A stretch of DNA of 64,000 bases. Origin: Rebecca billardiae RCC1528 (taxonomy: Eukaryota > Haptophyta). A model generated the notes under the pieces. It was not told the DNA's origin and searched no databases. It saw only the letters and a program-made list of their open reading frames with translations. Both the position numbers and the translations under genes were made by a program. The DNA is taken from NCBI GenBank assembly GCA_965240325.2, contig OZ251222.1, forward strand, positions 3,782,001-3,846,000. The letters are read 5' to 3'. This document shows, piece after piece, positions 40,985 to 55,200 of this stretch. The number at the start of each line of letters is the position of its first letter. Position 1 is the stretch's first letter.

Positions 40985-42001
40985 ATGACGATGATGGCGG
41001 AGGCATCGGCCGTCCCCATCGTGCTGTACCGGCACATGCTGCGAGCGTGCCGCGATCTGACCCGGGCCGGCCCCATGCGCATACGCTCCTCCGTCTTCGA
41101 CAGCGAGGTGCAGTGGATGTCGCAGCGCCACCCGCAGTACCGCCTGCTCGCGCCGGCGAGCTCGTCCTGGAATGAGCGCGTGCCGTCGGTGCAGGCGAGG
41201 CTGCTCGCGAGGTTCCCCTACCTCACGACGAACTTCTCGCCTGCGTCCGACAGCGCGGGGATCACGCGCGCCGAGCTCACCGCCCTCATCCGCTCCGAGT
41301 TCGACGCGCACCGCACCCCGGCGGACGCGGCGGAGGCGGGCGAGGCGCTCGACCGCATGTTCCTCGCGTACCGGGAGCTGCAGGAGCAGCAGGAGCTCGC
41401 GCAGCTCTCGAGCTCGGTGGTGACGAAGGGCGTGCGCGTCGACGCGACGTCGGGGTTCCTCGGGTGCGACAAGCATGGCACACATCTGTTCCAGGTGCGC
41501 GACGCGACGCGCCGCGGCCCGCGCCGCCTCGGCCGCTCGGAGCGCGGCCGCGCCTGGCCGCCTGGCCGCTGTCTGAGCCCACCCCGACCGCCCCGCGCTC
41601 CGGCGCGGGTGCGCGCGCGCGTGCGCGCACCGACGCCGTGCCGTCTCTCCCCGCAGTACCGCATCGCCGTGACGAACGAGAGCGCGGACGCCACCGTGCA
41701 GGTCAACGGCCGGCAGTGGGTCATCAAGAACGCGGACGGCTCGGTCGAGACGACGGTGCCGCGCGGCTCGCCCGGCGTGGTCGGTCAGAAGCCCGTGCTG
41801 CACCCGGGCCAGTGCTTCGAGTATGCGTCGGGCACCTCGCTGCGCATGGCGCGCGGCGAGATCCACGGCTCGCTGCAGATGGTCAAGATCGAGCACGGCC
41901 GGCTCGGCGCCACCTTTGACGCGGTCGTTGGCCGCTTTGTGTGCGACGCCAACGCGGCTGCGGGCGCGGCGCGAAGGGGAGCGAACGACGACGACGACTG
42001 A
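40985..42001 (+). CDS. ApaG-domain protein with LYR-like N-terminus; exons 40985-41494 and 41657-42001
   Basis: The spliced product is 284 residues. The C-terminal domain is ApaG (DUF525): 'YRIAVTNESADATVQVNGRQ', 'GVVGQKPVLHPGQCFEYASG' and 'ARGEIHGSLQMV', the last with the usual G-S-x-M region. ApaG folds as a fibronectin-like beta sandwich and serves as a protein-binding domain in FBXO3 and POLDIP2-like proteins. The N-terminus 'VLYRHMLRACRDL' resembles a LYR motif of mitochondrial assembly factors. The middle (residues 60-165) is helical. The intron (41495-41656, 162 nt) joins 'HGTHLFQ' to 'YRIAV'; it is a multiple of three and open, so the frame reads through it. ATGs at 40985, 40991 and 40994 are alternatives. 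Confidence 0.8.
   Translation: MTMMAEASAVPIVLYRHMLRACRDLTRAGPMRIRSSVFDSEVQWMSQRHPQYRLLAPASSSWNERVPSVQARLLARFPYLTTNFSPASDSAGITRAELTALIRSEFDAHRTPADAAEAGEALDRMFLAYRELQEQQELAQLSSSVVTKGVRVDATSGFLGCDKHGTHLFQVRDATRRGPRRLGRSERGRAWPPGRCLSPPRPPRAPARVRARVRAPTPCRLSPQYRIAVTNESADATVQVNGRQWVIKNADGSVETTVPRGSPGVVGQKPVLHPGQCFEYASGTSLRMARGEIHGSLQMVKIEHGRLGATFDAVVGRFVCDANAAAGAARRGANDDDD
41495..41656 (+). other. Intron (162 nt, in frame) of the ApaG gene
   Basis: Donor GTGCGCGACG, acceptor CTCTCCCCGCAG with a pyrimidine-rich tract. Open in frame; retention would add 54 Arg/Pro-rich residues before the ApaG strand. Confidence 0.82.
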
Positions 42002-42255
42002 GGCACGCCTGCGCGCAGTCTGAGGCCGTTGGCGAGGTCTCACGGGCAGCCGTGCTGCTTCGACGGCGGCTCCCCATCGCCGCGCGGCATGCACGTGTTC
42101 GGCGCGCCAGCTGCGCTGGTCCGCTGGCAAGCGACATGCACCGCGCACTCGCTGGCCTGCTGGCATGCGCATGATGCTGATGATGACTACATGATCTGCT
42201 GACGACTGCCATATGCCTAATATATCCTATCGCGCATATCGTTTAGGGCGCGCAG

Positions 42256-42292
<37 letters not shown>

Positions 42293-42341
42293 TATATATA
42301 CTATATGTGTGTGTGTGTGTGTGTGTATATGAATATATATA
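42002..42341. other. Intergenic with TA and GT microsatellites
   Basis: GC-rich at first, then TA repeats (about 42258-42300) and a GT run (about 42306-42327). These flank the next inverted-repeat element. No gene seen. Confidence 0.6.
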
Positions 42342-44397
42342 TCACAGTAAAGAAATCGATTTTCGGCCGGCGTTACCGTAACCCGTCCGCACTTCCTCCC
42401 AGTGGGGATTTGTTGGAGTTTTTTCGGCGTCGCGTTCGTCCGCCGAAGACCGGGCCAAGGCCGTTTGCGCATGGTCGGTTGTGCGCACGCCCATTCGAAT
42501 CGATCGGGCGCGCTCCGAGCGGCGGGCGTGCGCGCATGTGTGCCGCGAGGGGGGCTGCGAGGCGTCGGCCGGCTTGCCAAGGCGGTTCCCCGGGGCGGCG
42601 TCACCCTCGCCCGCCCCTCCTCGCCCACCCTCGCTCCACGGGCGGCCACACGTGACCTGTTGAGATGAGTTCATGGGAGCCGCGCGGCGGCGCGCGCGGA
42701 GACGGGAGAGGCGAGGAAGTGGTGTTTCGCGAAAAAACGCTCTGTCGCATTGTGCTCAACCCACGTGGGCACCCGCTCCACAAGTTTGTACGCCTTCAAA
42801 CCGCACACAGCGGCCTGAGCAGCTCCCAGACTGAGTTTCGCTCTTGAAGCCTGTTTTTTGGCCAGAGGCTTGGTGTGGATGTAGCGCGGCGAGGAGGAGC
42901 CGGGCGCGCGCCCGAGCTGCGTGCTGGCACTCGCCATGACCCATAGACATCGTCCGTTGCGAACGACCCGGCTCGCCTCGACCTCTCCGACCCGCCGGGC
43001 AGCCACGACCTCGCGACGGCACGACGGCGTCCAAACTGGAGGCTTCTCAGACCGCGTGGGATGGGCATAGGCGCGAGAGAGGGCGCCCAGCGCGCTCTTG
43101 AGGTGCACAGGAGCACGCGTTGATGCGTATGGAACCATCCCATCACGATCGCCCCGACCTGGCGCGCCCTATCTGGCCCGTCAGGCTGCCCGCGCCGCCG
43201 CCGCCGCGCCCACGCCGCCGCCACGCCGCCGCCTCAGCACGGGCACGTGGGTAAGTCTGTATTCAACAAATACAGAATTTCCGGTGCGGCCGTCTGTCGG
43301 GCGGCAAGGTCGGTCTGGTCGACACCTGCCGCGCGGCATGGGCCACGGCGCGGCGAGGTGGCGGCTGGCGCACCGCGGCGTGGGCGGGATGGCTCGAGGA
43401 CACCACCGCCCCGCCTCCCACGCCGCGCCGTGCGCGTGCGCCGTGCTCTCGTCGCGTACCGAATTTCCTGCGGTGAGCGACGTCACACAGCGCGACCATG
43501 CCATCGCGCGACGAGGTGCGTTCAGCTCGGCGATTTGTCGTAGTATGGGGGTATTTGTTGATGAATACAATCATGCGGGTACGAATCGGCCGCAAGGTCG
43601 CGTCGACGGCGAGACTCGCATCGCCCGAGAGGGCGCGCGCGGCGTGGAGTGGCACGCGACGCGGAGAGGGCGGGTGCGGTGCCGCGGGCGCGCGACTGGT
43701 CTAGAACAGCCCAATGAAGCGTGGGACAGCGCCGCACGCCTGTGCTCGCGGCCGTCTCCTCGCAGTCGAAAATATCTGTGCACCCGTCTACCAGGTGAGT
43801 CGACCGACTTGCACACGGCATGCGAGCACTGCGTGCGGGGAGGAGTGTGACATGGCAGGCTGTGGCGAGGTGGATGGCCGTGCAGGACTATGCTGGGAAG
43901 GGCCGTTCCCGCGCTCGCGCGGTGCCTCGCGCACGCCTCGTCGAGGACGAGCGTGTTTGAATGGCTCCGGAGAAGGCTTACGATCGCTCGTTGATGGGCA
44001 GTCGCGACAGGTGCACACGACGAAGGTGACGACCAGGCACTCCGGCGAGGGTGGCTGTGCTGGCAGCAGACTGCATTTGGAGTAAGATGAGCCATCTTAC
44101 GCGCCGCTTCGCCTCGCTGCATCGCCGCACTGAGCAGCAGGGCTCCACGCTCATGAATGGCTGTCCACGAGCTAAGTGACCGGCCAGCCGCGTGCAACCC
44201 GGCGAGGCAGAGAGGGGCGGAGGGATGGGGAGGCTGGGTGGGATGTTGCAGTCCCATGCCCGGGGCACTCGCCAGGCGCCTGCGTGACCACCGTAGCGTC
44301 TTCTGTGCGCTCGTGCGGCCCGCGCGAGATTTTCCCCGAAAATCGGCTCGTGTCGGACGGGTTACGGTAACGATAATCCCGTTTTTGTTCACTGTGA
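42342..44397. mobile_element. TIR-like element of about 2.06 kb bounded by TA repeats
   Basis: The left end TCACAGTAAAGAAATCG... with TTACCGTAACCCGTCCG pairs with the right end ...CGGACGGGTTACGGTAACG...TTCACTGTGA (degenerate inverted repeat of about 75 bp, 42342-42400 and 44330-44397). TA lies on both sides. Inside, a minus-strand frame (42671-43138) reads 'KPLAKKQASRAKLSLGAAQA', and donor-like GTAAGT (43251) and GTGAGT (43795) sites occur. No transposase is recognised. Confidence 0.6.
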
Positions 44398-45189
44398 TAA
44401 ATATATATATATATATATATATTCGTCATGCATATATATATATATGTGGCGTTAGCGCCATCGTGACATCGGCCGGCAGTAGCGGCGAGCTCGGCGGGCG
44501 AGAGACGCAATCAGAGCTTGGCGCGAGGCAAGAAGCGCGCGACGGTCATGCACTGCGCCGCGGACGCGCCTCCCCCCGACGGGCATCGTGGCCACAGCAG
44601 CCCGGGTGCGCGCCTCACGGCGGAGCCCCGCTGCGGCCCGTGCGAGCAGCTGTGCGACCCGCCCGTTGCGCTCGAGACGCGGTCGCGACACGACTTCAAT
44701 CTTCATCAGCTCTCAAAGAGCTGGCGCGAGCTTGGGCTTCCGTATGTAAGCTACTATGTACAGTATTTTGCTTCTCTGACTCTTTGATGATGCCGCCTCT
44801 TCGAATTTCGCGTAATGCGGTCCGGTGCCGTCTCGATAGTTGGCGGTTCACACCCCAATCGTTTTCGTCACGGTGCGCCCGATCCGTGGCTGCTCGAAAC
44901 CTCGACAAGAATTCGAATAATCGTGTATCTGAAAGTAGACATTTTTCTGCTAGTAGAATTCGAAGTCTGTAACTAACGAGGCCAGCCGATTTCCGCAGAC
45001 TTTCGCCTTATTGGACCAGTATGCGCCGCCATCGTGATTCGCCGCTCGCGGGTTTGGTACACGGGCCCTCCGGGCCCGCATAATTAGAATGCGGCGGGAT
45101 GATTGGGATCCATATGACGCGAGGGTAAGGACATTATTCATAATTCAGACTTTGCGCTCCCTAATCAGCAATAATATCCAGTATATATT
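44398..45189. other. Intergenic between two repeat elements
   Basis: Opens with TA repeats (44400-44422, 44432-44444). The remainder is mixed, with a GGGCCCTCCGGGCCCG near-palindrome at 45063-45078. No convincing gene. Confidence 0.5.
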
Positions 45190-47883
<2,694 letters not shown>

Positions 47884-50800
47884 TCAGCCGGAGCCGCACT
47901 GGCCGCGCAGCAGGAACATGCAGACGCCGTCGATCAGCTGGCCGAGCGCCTCCTCGTGGCCGGCGTCCCACGTGGCCCACAGCGCGCCTGCCGCCGCCGC
48001 GCCGCCGCCCGGCTGCCGACCGGCGGCGCTTGCGAGGAGCGCGCCCGACGGCTGCCCCGCTCCGCCGCCGCCGAGCGCGGCGCCGCCGTGCGGCACGGTG
48101 GCGGGCGGCGGCGCGTTGTAGCACAGGTCTGCGCGCAGCGAGCGCGGCGGCTGCAGCAGCGACGGCGTCGGCGGCTGCGCCGCGCCCTCCGCGCCCGCGC
48201 CCTCGTCGCGCGCGCCCTCGCACAGCAGCACGCACACCTCGGTCGGGCGCGTGGCCGAGGCGAGGAGCACGGCCCCAGGGCCTGTCGCGCCGCCGAGCCG
48301 CCAGCGGTGCGCGCGGCGGCCGAAGGCGGCGCAGAGCTGCGCGGCGAGCGCCGCCCAGCCCACGGGCACGCGCTCGAGCCCGGCCATCGGCGGGTGCACC
48401 GCGCCCAGCGGCAGCGTGCACGACAGCGCCAGCAGCTCGTCCAGCGCGTCCGCGCTCGGCGGCGCCCGCCCGCCGAGCGCGCTCTCGGCGAGGGCGCGCC
48501 ACAGCCGGTCGCGCGCGTGCATCGGCAGCGAGCGGCGCACGGCGGCGGAGAGCAGGGCGAGCGCGCCGGCCTCGGAGGCGCGCGGCGCGTCGGCCGGCGC
48601 GCCCGCGCCCGCCGGCGCGCCCGACAGCGCGTCGGCTGCCGTCGGCGCGCGCTCGTCAGCGCGCGCGGCCGCGGCCGCGCTCGCGTGCACAATCAGGCAG
48701 CGCGCGCGCACGCACAGCTGCGGGGGTGCGCCGTCCTCGGCAGCGGACGCCGCCGGCGCCGAGGCGGCGTCCTCGTCGCGCGGCGTCGTGCCCGTCGCGT
48801 GCCCCGTGCTCGCGAGCTTGAGCCCGACGCACACCAGCGCGGTCGCGCCGGGCACGCCCTCGGCGTCCGCGTCCGCGTCGGGCGCGGAGACGATGACGGC
48901 GCAGTCCGCGCGCCGGGCGGATGTGCGCGCGCCGCCTGCTGCCGCGCCGCTGGCGTCGGCGGCGGCGGCGGCGCAGCCGAGCACGCCGCACGCGCCGAGG
49001 TGGTGCGCGTGCCGCGCGATGAACGCGTGCAGACCGTCCAGCCTCGCGCTCGACCGCTGCCCCGCCGCGCCGCCGCCGGCCGCCGCGCCCAGCAGCGCCG
49101 CGCGCCGCGCGTGCTCGCCCAGCTCCGCGCCCGGCACGGCAAGGCTCAGCTCGCACGCGCGCGCGTACGAGCGCGCGGCGTGCGCGGAGGCAGCGGGGTC
49201 GTGCTGCGCGAGGGCGAAGTGGCGGAGCCCCTCGACCACGCGCGCGCTCGGCCCGCGGCCCGCGCCCGTCCACGCGCTGTCGCCGCCGAGCAGCCTGCGC
49301 GCGAACGCCCGGCAGTGCGCGTCGTGCCACCATTGCCGCAGCCGCAGGCCTGCCCACGCGCGCTCCGCGGCGTCGAGCACCGCCCGCGGCGGCGGCGCGG
49401 CGGGCGCGGCGGCGGCGGCGGCGCTCGCGTCGGCGGGCGGCACGAGCACCAGCGCTGCCTCGAGCCGCGCGCCGTCAAAGCCGAGCTCGAGGAGCGCGCG
49501 CCAGCCGAGCACGGCGGCGGCCGCGCCCATAGCCGGGGACGGCCGCGCCGATCGCGTGTCGGCCGCGGGCGCGTCGGCGGCGGTGGCGGCGCCGAGAGGC
49601 AGCGAGGCGTAGACGCACGGGGGCGGCTGCACGCGCTCGCCCGCCGCGGCGGCGGCCGCGCCGCTGTCAAGATCGCCGCCCTCCGCGTCGCCGCCCTCCT
49701 CCTCCTCCGCCTCCTCCTCCGCCTCCTCCGCCTCCTCCGCCGCGGCGTCCGCCGATGCCGCCGCCTCCGCCGCCTCCGCCGCCGCTGTCTGCGTGTCCGC
49801 CGCCCCCGCCGCCTCGGCCGCATGGCCCGTGTCGTCGTCGGCGCTGTCGCGCGGCGCGAGCGCGTGCGCGCCAGCCTGCAGCGAGCGCAGTAGCGCCTCG
49901 GCCGCCGAGTCGGCGGCGGGCGCGTCCGCGTGCGCGCGCAGCGGCGCGCGCCCGCGCGCGCGGCGGCGCGGACGCGCCGCGCGCGGCCAGCGCGGTGGCA
50001 GGGGCGCGCAGCCGAGCAGTGCGCCGCCGCACGCGCGCACGTGCGCGACGAGGTCGCCGAGGAGGAGCTCGGGCTCGGTGAGCGCGGCGCCGAGCGCGGC
50101 GGAGGGCGTGCGCGCGAGCGGCCGACCCTCCGCCCCCGCGCCACACGGCCGCGCAGCCGCGTCCGCGCCGCGCCTCCGCGCGCCCACCAACTCCCAGTGG
50201 CTGCGGGCAAGCGCGGCGCGGCACGCGCCGTCGTCGCCCGCGCGGCGCAGGCGGGCGGTCGGGTCGCCCTCGACGGCGACGGCGCCGCGCCACGCGTGCG
50301 CGCGCACGGCGGCGCGCGCCGCGCGGCGCAGCGTGCGCAACGCCGCCGTGTCCTCGCCGGGCGCGCCCGGCGGCCCGTCAAGCAGCGAGCGCGCCGCCGC
50401 GAGCGCGGCCGAGGCCTCGGCCGCGGCCGCGGCGCGCGCGTGCGCCGCCTCGACCGCGCGCGCGCGCTCGAGCAGCGCGGCGCCGAGCGGGTCCGAGAGG
50501 GCGGGCGCGGGAGCGGGGGCGCGAGGCGGGGGCGTGGGTGCCGCCGGGGCCGCCGCCGGCTGCGCCGCGCACGCCGCCGGCAGCTCGGCCCCCGCGCCCG
50601 CCCCCGCGCCCGCCTGCGGCGGTGCGCCAGCGCCGGCCGCAGCGGCGCCGGGCGGTGGCACAGCCCGCACAGGAGCGCCCGCTGCCGCTGCCTCTGCAGG
50701 CCATCGCGCGAGTGCGCGCAGCCAGCGCGGGTCACTCGCCGCATCCGCGGGCAGCGCCGCGCAGCCCGCCTCCTCCGCCGCCTCCGCCTCCGCCGCCTCG

Positions 50801-52198
50801 GCGCGCGCCGCGCCCTCAGGCTCGGCCAGCCGCGCGGCCAGCTCGACGCGGCAGCGCGCGCGCAGCACGGCCGCGCCCACCGCCGCCTCGACGGCCTCCG
50901 CCTTGGCTGGCTGCAGGTTGTAACACAGCGAGCTCACGTGCGAGCCGCGCACGCTGACGAGCACGAGGCACACGTGCTTGGCGCGCGGCGCCGCCGCGGC
51001 GGGCGCGGGCAGCGCCCGGCCGGAGCGCTGCCGGCCGAGCGCCGCGGCCGCCAGTCCCGGCGGTGCCGCCGCCGCGAGCTGCGCGGTGGCATCCGCAGCC
51101 GCAGCCGCCGCCGCCGCGCGCGGCGAGCCACCGGCTCCGCCCTCGGTCGAGTCTGCGTGTGCGTCAGCGGGCGCGGCCTCGCTGCCGTCCTCGCTGCTCG
51201 ACGAGTCCGCGCCGTGCGCGGCGAACGAGCGCTCGTCGCCCACGAGGAGCAGCTCGAGCATGTCCGCACTCGCCCCGCCCTCGCCCACCGCCGCGCCGCC
51301 CTCTGCGCACGCGCACGCCCCCGCACACGCGCTGCCGCCCGCCGCGCCGCGTGCGCCGCCCGCCGGCGTGGGGGCGGACGCGGCGGCGGCGGCGGACGCG
51401 GCGGCGGCGGCGGACGCGGCGCACGCGCTGTCGCCGCCGTCGGCGGGCGGCGGGCGCGAGCTCGGCGGCGGGCGGAGGCAGCCGAGCACGAGCCACTCGG
51501 CGCCATCGGAGCCGCCGCCCGCATGCGGATTCGGTTCGGTCTGGGGCGGCGCGCGCCGCCACGCGCCGCCGCCGGCCGCGCGCGCGTCCGCGGCGAGCGC
51601 GGCCGCCTGCGCGCAGAGCGCGCGCCTGTCGAGCGCGCGCAGCGGCGCGGGCTCGGCCCCGCCGCCTCGCAGCGGGCGGTGCCACGCGCGCACGCACAGC
51701 AGCATCGACGTGGCCGCACACGCGTCGAGCGCCGACGCCGCGACCAGGGGCAGAGCCCACTCCGGAAGTGTCGCGCGCACGCCGCGCCGCCGCACCGACT
51801 GGCACTCGAGGGCGACGGCGCGGGCGGCGGCCTCGCGCAGCCTGTCGAGGGGCGCGCTCTCGAGCGAGCCGGGCACGCGCGCGTCGCGCTCCGCCGGCTC
51901 GGCCGCCGCCGCGCCGGTGCCACCGCCCGCACACGCCTCGGCCGCGCCGGCCGCGCCTTTGCCGCCCGCGCCCGCGCCCGCAGACATGTCCGCTGCCGGC
52001 GCGGCCGCCGCGCCCTCGGCCGCGGCGGCGGACTGCAGCGAGGAGAGCTCGAGCGCGGCGGCGGCGACGCGCCACGCCGCGACGCAGCGCACGTACGCAC
52101 CGACCACCTCGTCGGCGAGGGGCTCGAGGGAGTCCACGCCGCGGCCGCACACGGTGAGGCACACGTGTGTCGGCACGGGCGGCGCACCGCCTTCGGGC

Positions 52199-52230
<32 letters not shown>

Positions 52231-55200
52231 CGCCGGCGGGAGCGGCGCGCCGGGCGCGCGCTCGAAGGCGAGGAGGGCGCACGCGAGGGCGCGCGTCGGC
52301 GCGGGCGGCGCGGCGCCCGGCGTCCGGCGGTGTGGCAGCACCGCCATCGGCCGCAGCGCCGCCGCGCCCGCCGCGGCCGCGGCCGCGGCCGCGGCCGCGG
52401 TGCCGTCGGCGGCGGCGGCGCCGCCGTCGGCCGCGCCGCCGTCGGCGCCGCCCGCGCCGAGCGCGGCGGCGGCGTGCGCGGAGAGCGCGAGCTCGAGCAC
52501 GAGCATGCCCTTGTGCACCATGAGCGAGCGGCGCAGCGCGCGCGCGAACGAGGCGGCCGAGCGCGCGTCCGCGCTCGCCGCGCGCGGCAGCGGCAGCGTG
52601 CGCCGCATGGGCGGCGTGCGCGCGTGCGCGCCGACGAGCAGTGTTAGGTCTGCGTCGGAGAGAGCGGCGCGCCGCTCGGCCGAGTAGCGCTCGAGGCCGC
52701 CGAGCAGCGCGGAGAAGGCCATCGCGTCGAGGCGGGAGAGCAGGTGCGAGCGCAGCCACACTGTCACCTCCTCCGACGGCGCGCCCACCCCGAACACTCG
52801 CACGAGCAGCGCGCCGCCGCCGCCGCGCGCGCCGCCGCCGCCTTTCGCGAGGCTCAGGCAAAAGCTGAAGGCGGCGCCGTCCACCTGTCGGTACACGTAC
52901 CAGTCTGCGCGGTCGGCGAGGGCGAAGGCGGCGAGCGCGCCCGCCGCGAGCTGCTTGAGCGCGGCGCCGGGCGCCGCGCCCAGCGCCTCGTGCAGCGGCA
53001 GGCGCATCGTGTGCACGCACGCGCACTCGAACCGAGGCGGGGGCGGAGGGGGTGGCAGCCGCGCGGCGGCGGCGGCCGCGGCGGCGGCCGCGGCCGCGGC
53101 TGCGGACTGGCCGGCCGGCGCGACGGCGCTCGCGGCGGAGGCGGCGGGCAGCGGCGCGCGCGCGGGCTCGGCGGGCGGCGGCAGCAGCAGCGCCGACGCG
53201 GCGCGGCTCTCGTGCAGCTGCTGCAGCAGCAGCAGCCGGTTCAGCCGCTCGGCCACGCGGCACAGGCAGCGGCGCACGCACGCGAGCGCGCGCGCGCCCA
53301 GCCGGTCGCCGAGCCCGCAGCTGTCCAGCTCGACGCGGATGGTGAGGGCGGCGGCCGGCGCGGCGGCGGCGGCGGAGGGCGGCTGCGCGGCGGGCGCGGA
53401 CGCAACCTCCGCGCCGGCGACGCGCACGCCGCCCGACGGACTGCGCGCAGCCGGTGGCGCGCCCGCGCCGCCCGCGCCGCCCGCGCCGCCCGCGCCGCCC
53501 GCGCCGCCCGCGCCGCCCGCGCCGCCCGCGCCGCCCGCGCCGCCCGCGCCGCCCGCGCGCCCGCGCACCGCGCGCCCGCCGCCGCCGCGCGCGGGCGCAA
53601 GGCTCACGTTGGCCGCGGCCGCGCGCGCCGAGGGCAAGGGCGCCGCGGGCTGCGCGCACGCAGGCGGGTGCGGGTGGTGCGCGCTCGGCCCTTCGCTCAC
53701 ACTCAGCACAAGCCAGAAGGGCGGCGGGCCGCACGGCGGCGCGCGCCGTGGCGCGCGCGCGGCGGCGGCGGCCGCCGCCGCCGCCGCTGCCGCCGCCGCC
53801 AGCTCCGCCGTCGCCGCCCTGAGCTCGACGGCGTCGCACACGTCCGCCAGCGCGCAGCGGAGCGCGCGCTCGGCGGCAGCCGCGCCCGCACCCTCGCGCG
53901 CCGCGTGCTGCGCCTCGCCCTCGCGCTCGCGCTCGGCGGCGGGCGCGGCGGCGGGCGCGCCGGGCGCGGACGGCCCAAGCTCCGCGCCCAGCGCCGCGGC
54001 CGCGCCCTCCGCCCAGCCCGCCGCCCACTCCAGGCCTGCAAGCTCGTACCCGCTGTGGCCGCGCGCGGCAGGCTGCTGCTGCTGCTGCTGCTGCTGCTCG
54101 GCACGCGGCGCGCGCGGCGGCGCGCGCGCGCTCGCCAGCTCGGCGAGCAGCTCGGCCGCGCCCTCATCGCCCTCATCGCCCTCATCGCCGCCGAGCGGCG
54201 GCGCGGCGGTGGACGTCGGCGGCGACTGCGCCGCCGCCGCCTCGGCCGCCGCGCCCGCCGCGTCGGCGCCGCCGCCCGCAGCGCGGAGGGGCGCGCACAG
54301 GTAGAAGCAGGCCTCGCGCGGCGCGGGCTGCTGCGCGGGCGGCGCGTGCTCCGACCGCCCCGCCCGCGCCTCGACCGCACAGAGCGACAGTGCTGGCTGT
54401 GCCGCGAGCTCCGCGCACGCGAGAGCCAAGGCGTCGGGCGCGCGCAGTGCCAGCGGCATCGTCAGCGTCTCGGCGTGGCAGCGGGGCGCGGCGGCGCCGG
54501 CGGCGCGGCCGCCGCGCTCGTGTGCGGCGCAGCGCGCCATCAGCGCTCGCACGCGGCCGAGCTGCGCGGCGCTGAGCGGCGCCGGCGCGTGGCGCAGCGC
54601 GTGCAGACCCGCCCGGTCCGCCGCCGCGCGCAGGGCGCGCACGAGCCAGCGCAGTCCGCCGTCTGCGCGGAGCAGCGCGGCCACGGCCGGCGGCCGGCCG
54701 GCGGCGGGCGCGGCCGGCTCGGCGGCGCCGCGCGAGGGCGAGGGGGGCTCGGCGGCGGTGGGCGCGCCGCACGCGGTCGCCGCGCCGGTTGGGATCGCAG
54801 CGGACGCAGAGGAGGCGCGCTGCGCGCGGCACGAGCGCGGCGCGCCGCCTGCGCCCGCGCCGGGCGCGCGCGCGCGCGGCGAGGGCGCGCCGCCGCGCGC
54901 CGCCGCGCCGCCTGGCGACGGCGGCGCGGCCGCGCGCACGGCCGTCGCCGCGCCGGCGGCGCTCGCGCGCGCCGCCGCGCCCGCCGCCGCCGCCGTCGGT
55001 GAGCGCGGCGGCGGCGAGGGCGCGCCCGAGCCGCCGCCGCCGATGGCCGCGGCCGCGGCCGCCGCGGCCGCCGCGTTCGCCCCCGCTGTCCCGAGCAGCG
55101 CCGGCGGCGGCACCGCGCACAGCGTCAGCCGCGCGCGCAGCCACGGCCGCAGCAGCGGCTCTGCGCCGGCGCGCGCCGGCGCGCGCCGCGCCGCGTCGAG

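Noticed and set aside
49930-52647. A 900-codon plus-strand open frame
   Set aside because: Arg/Ala-rich shadow of the same minus-strand gene with no domain or conserved motif.
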